The notes under the pieces were generated by a model. That model was not told the DNA's origin and searched no databases. It worked only from the letters and a program-made list of their open reading frames with translations. A DNA stretch of 64,000 bases from Klebsormidium nitens (Eukaryota; Streptophyta; Klebsormidiophyceae; Klebsormidiales; Klebsormidiaceae), in contig DF237005.1 of the NCBI GenBank assembly GCA_000708835.1, positions 202,228 to 266,227 of the forward strand, in the 5' to 3' direction. Position 1 is the first letter of the stretch. Every line of letters starts with the position of its first letter. A program made the position numbers and the translations under genes. Positions 14,101 to 24,339 of this stretch are shown one piece after another.

Positions 14101-16904
14101 GGGCCCAACATACCCCAGAATGACTAATTTGGTGCATCTTTCCTGCAGGCGATGGATCCAGGGAACGTTTCAAAAGGCGGGCGGTAACATCCCCTCCACA
14201 GCGTTACCGCTCGACCCGCGAGATGGCGTGTCTCGGCAGCTAGAAACGTGTACTATCGACTCCGAAAAACCGCTACCCGCCAATCGTCCAAACACGACTC
14301 TGCCACACAGCACCGCGCTCGCTTTTATCGACTTAGAAGGGTCCTCCAGAAAGCAACCGCTAGCCACGAACGGAGTACCGGGCAACCAAGCGAGCAGTGC
14401 CGTAGGAGACGGAACAGAACGGAACGGAATTGTGCACCTTGAGTCAGACGGGGAGTTTGCGCACGCGCAGTCGACTTCGTCTCTGACCTTGACCGGGCTC
14501 AGTTCAGGCGGAGACAACGGTGAAACGGAGCGGAAGGGGGAAGCACTGTCGGAAACGGAAGCCGGAACCGGACTTCGCTCGGAGGGGGAGTCGCGTGCAA
14601 CTGAAGACGACGGGGGGCCCTCGCTGGGTGAGCTGTTCAGCACCCCCCTGGAGTACGAGGTGATTGGCCGTGCCTTTGTTGAAGTTCGAGTCAATTGGTT
14701 TGAACGGAAGAAGGTTTGTTTTGTGCTTGTCCATGCGCTAAGGGGCCCCGTTTGGTAGTTCCTGGTGCTGAAGGACCCCCATCTACCTGTTCTTGTAAAT
14801 CGTGCATACAAGAGGCGTTCCGTGCTTTTTCGTGTGCTAAGGGGCCCCGCTCGACAAGTCCTGGTTTTGCGGGATTGCCCTCCTTACTTCGGAGCTGAAA
14901 TCGAGGGGCGCTTTGCTCTGAAAAGTTTATGCTGGATTCGCATCCTTTTTTCAATCTTTTTCAAACCGAGCCCAACCCGGCCCCAAACGGGGCCTGGTTC
15001 GCTGCGCCGCTGTTTTCAGAACATTCTCTCTCCACCCCCGATTTTCCTTGGCACCTTGATCCCGCCCTTCTTCCAATGCTCACGGCGCTTAAAGTTTTTG
15101 AAGGCCCCGTTTCTGAACCCCACGCCCCGCCTTGCAGTTGCGTGAGCTGGCGGTGGCGGGCAGGACCTTCCGGTACAGGGCCCTTTCGAACGAGCACCAG
15201 CACACGCAGCCCAGCACGGGGCTACTTCTGTGGGATTCTGCGCGGGTTCTGGCCGAGTTTCTTGCAGCCCATCCTCAGATAATCGCTGGAAGGTGAGGTA
15301 TTTTGAGTGCGGGAGACGTGTCCAAAAGACTTCCCTGTGAATTTCCTTCAGAATTCCACGTGGGTTCTGGCCGAAGTTCTTGGAGCGCAGCCTGAGATTG
15401 TAACTCGGAGGTGAGGGCAGCCATTCGAGCACGAGTGCGGGACACGTGTTCACTTGAGTGACCTACGCCAGTCGCAGTGAGACAAAAGCGAGGAGAGTCA
15501 GACAACTGCGCTGGACCCTGAACTCGGGCCCGAAAATCAGACCCTCAGACCGATGGGGTGGTTTTGAGGAGACCTAATGTATTACTGATGTTCTTTGGGA
15601 CTCTCAAACGCAACAGCAGACAAAACCTCAGAAGCAAGTTGTGTGATGCCATGCTAATGTGATGCTCTTGAAGAGGACCTGTGCGATGCCATGCTAATAC
15701 GCAACTGCTCATGGCCGGCAGAGAAAGGGAAAGTGAGGAGCACGTAGTGACTCAATTGACAGATCATTAAGGTTTTTGTAACTGGTAAGAAACGGTAACA
15801 CACTTAGACACAAACTTCTCAGAAGGCGCCCGTGTTTCTGCAGGCACGTTCTGGAAGTGGGGTGCGGCGGGATCGCGCTCCCTTCTACCCTCTCAGCCGA
15901 GCGGACCGGCGGAGTCGTGGCCACGGACGGCGACGCTGCGGCAATGGAGCTGTTGGACGCCAACATAACGCTGAATGCGGACGCCTTTGAGCTCTCCAAA
16001 CTCAGAGCCGAGCGCCTGAGGTAGGTCTATTTTGTGGCCTTTGCTCGTCCTCTCCTCTTTCGCCCGAAACCCCGAGGCCAAAAGTCAAATGGATTGAAGG
16101 AAGTCTAGAAGCATAAAGTGGGCGCTTCTACAACTGGCCTGTTTGGGCGGCTGTCCTTTTTCGGACATCCACTATATGAAGACTTTGAACTCTTGACAAA
16201 CATTGGTCGATTCATTGTCGTCTCGGGTTTTCTAATTGACGAAGCATTTCCATCTATCACTGCCGGAGGGTCCTATACTCTTGAGGCCGGTCCGGTGGTA
16301 ACTGGACCTTTCTACCGTTCGGATGCATGTTATTGAGCCTTTCGTATTACGCTTGTCTTTGCTGCGCTCCAAAAAGCCTTGCTGCCATTAAGGGGAAAAG
16401 GAGTGACAATTTTGTTCGCAATTTTACGGCAAGCAGAGCTACCTGCTTGTCCTATGATGCGCGCTGATGTCGCTGAAGAAGCCGAGCGTCTGGAACATGA
16501 AGCAAGAAAGTCATGTGAATCCTCGCAGGTGGGGTCATTCTGAAGACATTGCTCGAGTCCGCGGTCTCGCTGGGCCCCACGGGTATGACGTCATCATCGG
16601 GGCTGACGTCGTGTACGTCAAGGAAGCGGTGCCGCTCCTCTTCCAAACCGCAGCCGCGCTCCTGGCGAGGGATCCCTCACAGGAAACGGCCCCGGATGCG
16701 GACGTCATGCTGACGCCGCCACTGCTGCTGCTGTGCCACGTGATCCGGCGGGTGGCAGAGGGGGACATTTTGGAGGCTGCAAGACAAGCCGGGTTTGAAC
16801 ACCACAGGTTTGTTGAGTCTCCAGAAGGACGGGGTGCCCCTGGAGCGATCAGATTGCTCGCTTTACGAAGGACTCCTTGTGTCACTCAGTCGATCGCGAC
16901 CTGA
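11156..16904 (+). CDS. Two-domain SAM methyltransferase: METTL2/6/8-type (tRNA m3C) plus methyltransferase-16 type
   Basis: Nine exons join in phase to 801 codons: 11156-11869, 12284-12391, 12579-12701, 13073-13135, 13556-13680, 14149-14713, 15138-15292, 15844-16020 and 16529-16904. Residues about 55-390 match the METTL2/6/8 family, which makes 3-methylcytidine in the tRNA anticodon loop: KYEREARRYWDLFYKRNEGR, the SAM motif LEVGCGAGNTVYPLL, IFVLSAISPEKM, LKPGGHVLLRDY and NFYVRGDGT. After a 190-residue acidic linker, residues about 567-801 form a second Rossmann domain of the FAM86/METTL21 lysine-methyltransferase type: GLLLWDSARVLAEFL, LEVGCGGIALP and VIIGADVVY. I recall the same two-domain order in Arabidopsis AT2G26200 (TRM140a). 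The start is the first ATG in frame; the Arg/Ser/Cys-rich N-terminus could be an organelle signal. Exon 1 carries a small ADVSADITADVS repeat. Confidence 0.93.
15352..15410 (+). pseudogene. Duplicated copy of the 3' half of methyltransferase exon 7, with its own splice sites
   Basis: This 59-bp segment repeats the last part of exon 7 (15138-15292), 118 bp downstream. The copy reads NSTWVLAEVLGAQPEIVTR where the exon reads DSARVLAEFLAAHPQIIAG. Both end at GTGAGG, and the following intron sequence (GAGTGCGGGA.ACGTGT) is duplicated too. The copy has an acceptor (TTCCTTCAG) and the same length modulo 3 as exon 7, so using it instead of exon 7 keeps frame. Used in addition to exon 7 it would shift frame. 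It is probably a decaying tandem duplicate, possibly an alternative exon. Confidence 0.7.
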
Positions 16905-18481
16905 CCTCAATCCTTGACGCACAGGTTAGTGCATAACAGGGTCTGAGGATACGGACTTAGCTCAGCGAGGTGCAGATCATTGATTTTGAATGATGTGATG
17001 ATTAAAAGATGAAGCGAGAATCTTCAATTATCTGGACGTCGTGCCCGAGAACAGGACGGTCCAACATTGATGAAGTGCTGTAATGCATCCAGCTGCAATT
17101 TAATTGGACAGTGGCCTGCCGTGGAAGGCCTGTTCATATTCGACAAGTTCCTTTGAAGGATCTGGCCGCCTGAGTCCTTGGATTATGCTGATTCGATTGA
17201 GACGTTAGGTTGCGCGTCGACCGAAAACCTCCGAGGTCATCCCAGGTTTTTCAGCCAATCAGAGGCCTGCTTTCCATAAATCTGGGTTTGTAAGAGGTTT
17301 GCAACACTGAAGTGATTGTGTCGTCTACATTTATCATATTCGCATCTTTTCTGCTCAAAGAAGCCTTGTCGGCAATTGCTACTTCACATGGCCATTGCCC
17401 ACTTGCTTTGGCTTGAGCATTTTGGTGCAGAATTGGGTGAAATAGGGCGCACAGATGTGAAGGGTTTGCTGCAAACCTCTGCCGAAACAAAGGTTTTCTG
17501 AACCACGTGGTCTGACAACAGAAGAGGGGGGGGTGGTAGGTTTTCGGTCGACGCGCAACCTTAGCTGGTGCAATGGTGAGGCTGAGGGGCTTGTTTGTAC
17601 TATATGCGTGCATGTAGGTTTCGTCACGGTAGTCCGATTATTGCTGCAATATATAAACCCTCAGTGAGGGGCGCATGCTAAATCGTGTGATATAGTAAGC
17701 TTGGCGCATTATACATGCACATGTTGAATTAATTTATGGTGCACAGCAGATGCATGCAGCGTATTCAGCGCATGGCGGCCCCGGCCCGCGGTTTCTTGCA
17801 TGCTTGGTAAACGTCCTAGCTAGGTTCATATACGTCCGGCTAGTTGCAGCCTCCCTTGCATGCCAGCTACGGTACGTAGCTGAATAGCACTGACCGTCTG
17901 TCGTAAATCTCTTCTTGGTGGAAGGAGTGTCCTTTCACACAACCATTCGTATTGTTGCATTCCGTCGAACCAGCCATACGCAATTTTTGAGATGGTGGAA
18001 CATCTCATGTGCAATAACTGTTGCTTCAAACCTCATGCGCGTGCCTTCTGATCAATCTTGCGACGTTAGGTTGAGCAAGCTAGAGAAGAACCGTACAGGG
18101 ACGACTTAACTTACGCTAAGTTGTCCTAGTCAGCTACCTCACCTTCTCGTCAACGTTCTTATCAAGCGTCCTATCAAACTCCAGGAACGAGCAGAAGTAC
18201 GGCTACTTACAACTTACATCCTGTTCGATCGAGCATTCCAACGGCGTACTTGAGATTCTTCTCCCCCTGATGTCTCACTCCCAGTCATAATCACCACACA
18301 GGCTGTACTCTTACAGTGGCTAACGATATGGATCCCTGCTAAGTTAGCTCCTCACTCTCCTCCACTCCATGATCCGTATTCCACTTCCAAAAGCCACAGG
18401 TTTCGATCACTCCTCCATCTCTGCAATGCTTCCAATGATTTTCATAATTACGATAAGCTCCAGATTCTATCTTCGCAATTG
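16905..18481. other. Convergent intergenic region carrying one MITE
   Basis: The region lies between the stops of the methyltransferase (+) and the CCCH protein (-). Apart from the inverted-repeat element at 17208-17560 (listed separately), no gene was recognised. A TATATAA run at about 17650 is near no recognisable transcription unit. Confidence 0.5.
17208..17560. mobile_element. MITE with 22-bp perfect terminal inverted repeats and TTA target-site duplication
   Basis: The ends 17208-17229 and 17539-17560 are perfect inverted repeats beginning GGTTGCGCG and ending in GAAAACC. The element is 353 bp and encodes nothing recognisable. It is flanked by TTA on both sides (17205-17207 and 17561-17563), the 3-bp target duplication made by PIF/Harbinger-type (Tourist) transposases. 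The intact ends suggest a recent insertion. The superfamily is inferred from the TTA duplication only. Confidence 0.82.
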
Positions 18482-20249
18482 CTATAAGACAGGAACATCG
18501 TCTCCTTCAATCGAGTGCCGGAAGTGGCACCTGTGTCCGTACGGACATTTGTATCCGTTGGCGACCAGTCGACAGATCTCCGTCTTGAACTTGGGGTGTC
18601 GCAGTACAGGGCGCAGCTCCTCGATGCCGTGGGCAAACTGGGTCAAAGATATAGAACGCTGAGAAATTTTCAAAGGGAGGTTAAGGAAAGAAGAGGTGAT
18701 GGAATCTAGAGAGATATAGCGGTGTAAATAGAAGGCCTACACATTTGTAAACCTTCCAACTCTTTGGGCATTCGTGGAGGGGACCTAATTCGTGGAGGGT
18801 GTCCGACTGGGAGTATGAAATATATTCCCTTAGGAATCGGGTTTGCATCCAGGGCTTGTAAGAAACCAAGCCCGAGAGGCATCTGTAAGCAGATTGAATA
18901 CAACCTGGAAGGATTTCGTCACGGATCGTTGGAAACAGCAAGGAAAGTTGCGGTGCGTGACAGGTTTTGAAGAAGCAAGTAACTTTCGAAATATCAACAG
19001 AAAAGAAGAAGTGCTCAAAAGCAAAGGCTTGAAAACTTCCTGATTCATCTTTCGGACACAGTCGAAACGGAGAAAAAGCTTGAAAATCTGCTAGCAGGAA
19101 GGCCAGTTATAATTTTCACGCACAAGTCAGCCAACCACGATGCACGACTTCAGGTGTCTTGGAGCACCGGCTAAAGTGTTCTAAACTGATTGCGCGACGG
19201 ATGGTAACGTTCGCTAAAAATACGAACGGAACGAGAACTCAGGGGCGGTGTATTGCAAAAGTGCCGATTCCAAACGCTCGAAGAAAGGGTTTTTTTCTTA
19301 CCTGGCACTTCGGTCCATACGGGCACTGCCCTTGCTCTTCCCATTTGTTGCACAGCTCCGTCTTGTAGTAGCCCTGCGCACAAGCATGACGTCACACCGG
19401 CGGCGTCTCTGTCGTCATCAAACGTGGTAAAGATGCACGAAGCAGCTTTGCATCCTTTTGAGCTCTGTTCAAAACCAAAGCCTTTCTTCTGAGATCTCCA
19501 ACCTGTGCGTCAGGCCTAAAAGATCGATCGCGTGATTCCTCAGTATCTAGGTTGTGCGCTTCTCGAAAGCTTCAAAGCAGAGCGTAAAAAGAAAATTGCG
19601 AGGCAGCACCTGAGGTACGATGACCATGTCCTCCAGTTCGATGACGTCATTTCTCCTACCGGGCGGCGTCCCTGGAGGCTGCACACAGTGCTGGTCCATC
19701 AGAATTTGTGTTCCTCATTACTGAACTTCGGCTATACTTTCCGTGGTTTGTGAAATTCCTTGCAGTCGCGCAGGCACAGGGAGGAGGCAGTCTGATTGTC
19801 CAAGGTGATAAAAAGTTGAAGAAGCAGTTTTTTGAAGGCACTAACATTCTGCGCCTTCGTTCGTGGCAACTCTCTTTTGAGCACATCATGGAACAGTCTT
19901 CGCAACTCCCGTGCCTCCGCTTGACACGACCGCCTGTCCAAACACCTGCTGTAAAAGCAAACCCGCGACGAAAATGCGAAAATGTAAGAGGTCGTACCGG
20001 GTGGCTGGCGGCCTTTTTGCGCGCTTCGCCAGCGTCGTGGTCGTCCTCCTCGCGCGCGCGCTTCACCCCGCGCTCCTGCTCCTCTTTGACCGCGCGCAGG
20101 GTAGACTCGCGGACGTTGATGCTCTTGGGAAGAAGGGCGGGCACGTGCGCTGCCAAAGAAATGCCACCTGCCGTCGGCAAGCTGTCCAGATTTCGGAGGC
20201 CCAAGCCGAAATAAGGAAGATTGCCCATGGATTCTGAGAGCGTGGGCAT
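18482..20249 (-). CDS. Tristetraprolin-like protein with two CCCH zinc fingers
   Basis: Tandem CCCH proteins of this type bind AU-rich elements in mRNA 3' UTRs and promote decay or translational control. Four exons in phase 0 give 182 residues: 20249-19998, 19678-19610, 19373-19302 and 18637-18482. Finger 1 (Cys115, Cys124, Cys130, His134) is preceded by YKTEL; finger 2 (Cys153, Cys162, Cys168, His172) by FKTEI. Both have the C-X8-C-X5-C-X3-H spacing and the lead-in motif that define the TTP family, and the 18-residue linker [12 protein letters not shown] is also typical. An intron splits finger 1 just before its last His. The N-terminal 84 residues carry a basic stretch ([10 protein letters not shown]) that may direct nuclear import. 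The protein ends 10 residues after finger 2, which is short for the family. Confidence 0.93.
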
Positions 20250-20605
20250 GATCAAAAGACAACGTGGCACGTGATACTGAGGAAAAGAGCGCGCAAGCGT
20301 CGTTCAAGAGGACCACAGATAAAACTCGAACGCCGAAGCTCGGAAGCCCTCTCAGGGTTTTAGGCTAGCGTTGACATTCTAAGGCTCAGCGATATTGGAA
20401 GGGGTGCTTGGAAGAAGATTCAGATAAGGAAAATCTGGTTGGCATCCAGGGTTCTAGGAAAGGGTTTCTTCCAATGATTCGCTCTTGGCTTTCAACGATA
20501 TTTAATTGTAACAGACTTATTGAGGCGAAGACTTCGGTTCTACATTCCGAAGAGCACAAAGAGAGGAGAATAGAGGTCAGTATTCTGTCGGCAGATTTTA
20601 TGCAC

Positions 20606-22932
20606 CTAAGGCCTCAAGAGATTGGCAACACAGACAGAGCACTTGCCGGAATGATCTGTCTCGCGCCTTTCGTCGGGCCCTCTCCGGCTGTCCGTGACAT
20701 GGATGCGCCGTCCGTCCCCGTTCTGTGGGCTGACGCGCCCCGCTCTTTCCTCCCTATCTCTCCTCCCCTCACCGTCAAACGGCCGTTCGCCCTGGATCCT
20801 TCTCTCTTCGCCGCTGCCCAGACCGCGGACCGCCCGGACGTCCGTCAGCCTGTCCTTGACACTCGCCCTCTCCCGACCGCCGTCCTTGCCCTGCGGATCA
20901 CCTTCGTGAGCGGCGACACCTTCTCCGTTGGTGTCAATTGGGCGCTTGACGAGACCCTCCGCCTTTCCCCCGGCGAGGCCCCCTGGCAACGGGGCAGCGC
21001 CCGCGCTCGCTTTCCCGGGTCCGCGGGCGGGCCCCGTTTTGCCGCCTGGCGCTCCGTTCTCCGTGCCGCGGCCAGCCGCCGCGCTTGATGGCGGGGCCTC
21101 GCCCGTTCTCAGGTACTTGATCGCTTCCAGCCGCCGCCGCGCCTTCAGGATCCAGCCGTCTAGCTCCACCTTCTGAGCGGCGAGCTCCGAGGTCTTGGTT
21201 GCGATCTCCTGGTCTTTGCGCGCACACTGGGAGGACAGGTCGGCGTGCGCGGACTCCAAGTTGACAAGCAATCTGCAATTGACATCAGGAGAGTGTTCAG
21301 ACCTTTTTAGAGGCTTCTTGTTGTAATCTTGTCCTGTATGTAAATCTGTGTGTACCTACGTTTGATGATTTTAATTGATAACGTCATATTACGAGAGGAT
21401 CAGAGACAATGGAGATTCTGATCGAAAGATGGAACCTAGCTTTTGATAAGAGGTATCAGCGTCCATCTGGTTGAAAAAAGGGGAAAAAGCTGCGCAGCAA
21501 CTGCTGTTCGAGAGAGTTGTACACCAATCTGGAAAAGTTCTCTCAATAAAACGAACAGTCCAAAGCGACAATGTGTGGAATGTGTGTTTTCAGAATCAGT
21601 CACCTCGATAGAGACACTAAGAAAACTCTTTGGGTATCAGATTGTACACACGTGATGCCTAACAACACCCATTTTTGACACTTAATTTTGATCGAGAACA
21701 TCCAATATTTTTTTCTGAGACCATAGATGCTCACAACAAGTCTTCGACAGGTAAGCTCACTTCTTCAACGTGAAAGCCTCCTCTCGACTCTCCTCCAACT
21801 TGTTCGTGGCTTGGTTGTACTTCTCCGCAAGCTGCCTGAACTGCTCCCCCAGCACAGCTAGCGAGCTTTCCAAAAGCTCGACGCGCTTGGGAACGGCGCC
21901 ACTCGACGGTCCGTGCTGAGGCGGAGGCGTGCGACGAGCTTGAGGGCACTTCAAAGGGGAAGCATGGTTAGAAGTTTGTTTTCAAAACCAGGGGTGTCAG
22001 ATTGATTGTGTCATCAGCAAGACTGTTGATATACAGCCTTTTTGTTAGCCTGAGATAGGTCACGTTCCGGTGAACCCGTTGAAAAGGCTACGAGTCTCCA
22101 GAAATGCGCTACTCGACAAGTATCAGGCAGACTCATGCGCATCCTCTTCGACTGCTCCAACTATCAGGACAAGGGATGAATTGCAAGGTCTTACTGAATG
22201 TTTTGGAAAGTTTAAAAACACGTTGCTCAAAATCTTTACGAACTAGGGTTGCTGATTTAAGCTTCTTTTACTGTCCCCAGAGAGTTTTATTCCTAAACCT
22301 TGAATCTATGGACCCCCTAACCTGAATTTACTTGCAAAGAGAAGACATGACTACGCACCATTTTCCAGTATTCTGCAGATTTGAGCGCTTACCTGATGGA
22401 GATGCTCCTGCAGTCTCACTTCTGTCTGAAGCTTTAAATTCATGCAGCGAACTAACTCTGCCTGCATGGCAGAAACCTGCAACTCTTTCTCGCCCAGCCT
22501 TGCCAGCAGTTCTGCTGTTGACAGCTTCCCTTCAGTTGCTCTCAAGCTAAGATGAGCATCCTTGTTACTATCCTTCAGTCCACGAATACGAAATTGAGTT
22601 TCTTCATGAACCCCACAACCCGTTGGGGTCCTGTTCTCCTTTGCAGGATCGTGTTGCGGAGTCTGCAACCCGACTATGTCATCGCGAAAGATGCCAGGGC
22701 TGATAGAGAGGAAGTTTTCTGTTGTCAATCGGTGAAAGTCAGACAATCTCCTGTCTTCTACAAAATGCCTAGAACCTTGCTCTTCACAACCCCTGCCCCA
22801 GCTGCCTTCCTTTCGTAGAATATTAGGGCTCTTCTGGAGGACCGATGAAGGGGGCGTTCTGAAGAGTTTTGGAGAATCATCCACAAGCTGAGGAGAAGGA
22901 TGGCCCGAAACGATTGTTATTCCAGCCGCCAT
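20606..22932 (-). CDS. SP/TP-rich coiled-coil protein, function unknown
   Basis: Three exons join in phase to 464 codons: 22932-22393, 21948-21761 and 21272-20606. Residues 1-110 contain many Ser/Thr-Pro sites (SPKLFRTPPSSVLQKSP, SISPGIF, LQTPQ, NRTPTG), as in proteins phosphorylated by cyclin-dependent or MAP kinases. Residues about 125-180 and 200-300 are heptad-like helices (ELLARLGEKELQVSAMQAEL; LAVLGEQFRQLAEKYNQATN; QEIATKTSELAAQKVEL), so a coiled coil is likely. The C-terminal 140 residues are Gly/Arg/Glu-rich and low in complexity. I do not recognise the family; a cytoskeletal or mitotic role is only a guess. The ATG at 22932 is the first good start, but an acceptor-like TTTTCAG just upstream leaves room for another 5' exon. 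Confidence 0.7.
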
Positions 22933-22991
22933 GATACCTGCAGGACTTGCTGCTTCTGAAAAGTTCAAAGGACTGAGCCTCGCTCTAGGTC

Positions 22992-23829
22992 CTATTGTTT
23001 CATTGTCTGTCTTGGCAAGCTGCTGGTATGCTCGTAGAGAACTGATTTCTCAACGCTGCTACCTAGCTTTGCAGTCCGATATTCCTGCGCCATGCAAATT
23101 GAAGGCTTTTTAGTTTCTTCGAAGGACCCAAACTTGTACCCGTGCGCTGGAAAAAAATGCCTCGAGTACTTTCCAGTCCATGCACCTTTAGGCACAGGTA
23201 TAGCAATGGCGACCTTCTCCGCAGTCAACCTCCTGGTCCATGCAGCTTCAATCTCTACTTCCTCAAACGAAGGCTGTCTGCGGTCTGCTCGGATAGAAAC
23301 CGGATTCCTAATCTGCAAAATCCACGGCCTTTTGATGTAAGACTTGAAGCATAAGGTCACCAGAGCGCTCAACCCAGAAAACCCATGGGCGGCGCCATCT
23401 TCATATTCCTGGGACGAAGACGTGATTGGAAGGGACAGATTACTGGAACCAACCAGAAACTCCTGTTGACCTTTCCTGATTTCAATCCAGAAGTGCGTCG
23501 ACAGACGTGCAGGAAACCCATCTTTCCACCTGACGGGACACTGCTGAGTCACAGCTTTGGTGATGAAGTTCTTTGAGATTCAAATCGCCAGTCCCGCAGC
23601 TCTGACGATGCGCTTTTCCAATCTTATGTCAAGCTTGACGATCACCGCGCCATTCATGGACGATGCGAGCAGACTGAGACAGACTGGGAGGCTTACGTTG
23701 GAATAAGGCACGAAGCCCCGAGTCACGTACGGCAGCAACCCCAAAGCAGGTTTGCGCAATCCAGTGTTCCTCGCTTTGTGATCGGGCACATATGTACAAT
23801 TATCAAAAGCTGCATGCCAGCAATCAGAC
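22992..23829 (-). CDS. Three probable exons of unknown protein, possibly the 3' end of the fucosyltransferase gene
   Basis: Minus-strand segments 23829-23697, 23543-23361 and 23312-22992 (stop) have good splice borders (cag/GTAAGC, cag, ttgcag) and agree in phase. They encode GLLPYVTRGFVPYSN, then PARLSTHFWIEIRKG, then SFEEVEIEAAWTRRLTAEK with VAIAIPVPKG. No family is recognised. The first segment must be entered in phase 2. The last exon of the upstream fucosyltransferase-like gene has a possible donor (GATCC|GTAGTG) two bases before its stop that exits in phase 2, so these exons could extend that protein by about 212 residues. Otherwise they are a separate gene with an unseen start. The acceptor of the middle exon is a CAGCAG pair, which allows a one-codon variation. 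Confidence 0.5.
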
Positions 23830-24339
23830 CTGCGAAATTTGAAAACCATTCGTTTAATCGGCTTTCTGTGTTCAATTATGGCATGCTGTACTAGTCACAC
23901 TTCCACTGCTTCCAAAGCTGGAAGGCACATTCTTGCAAGGAAGCTACTCAGTCGATTCTGGAATAGAATGGGTGGTTTTAGTGACTGTCAAAGCCTTGAC
24001 AACGTTGTACGTAGAATTTACATTTGGCTCATGTTACACATGCTGTAGTGAACATATCAAATTGTCTCGAAAGACCTGACAGATTGCAGCTCTTTGCTTG
24101 TCGTACTAAAGCCGCGCGGGCAAGCAGATATAGAAGACATGGTGCAGTAGCACTATCGTACTGACGTACTCTTGGGGACAACGAATTCCGGCCTTCTGAA
24201 GGCTCAAAGCTATCCTTCGACCGCGCTCGAACGGCCATCAAAGTCATCAACAAGCTTTCATGTTTAAAGCCTTTCCTTCTCGGATTCTCAGACTACGTTA
24301 TCTGAATGAGACGCATACAATTAGACGCTATCTTCGCCA

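Noticed and set aside
14170-14811. 213-codon open frame on the minus strand
   Set aside because: It is antisense to exon 6 of the methyltransferase, whose GC-rich, Ser-poor-stop composition leaves the opposite strand open. It shows no motif or start context.
17640-17700. TATATAA near 17650 as a promoter for a small RNA gene
   Set aside because: No plant upstream element, snRNA core or Pol III boxes were found nearby.
19656-20316. Extended minus-strand frames with earlier starts in the CCCH gene
   Set aside because: The earlier 'starts' are GTG or TTG codons. The first ATG in frame is at 20249, and the frame beyond the CCG|GTACGA donor is intron.
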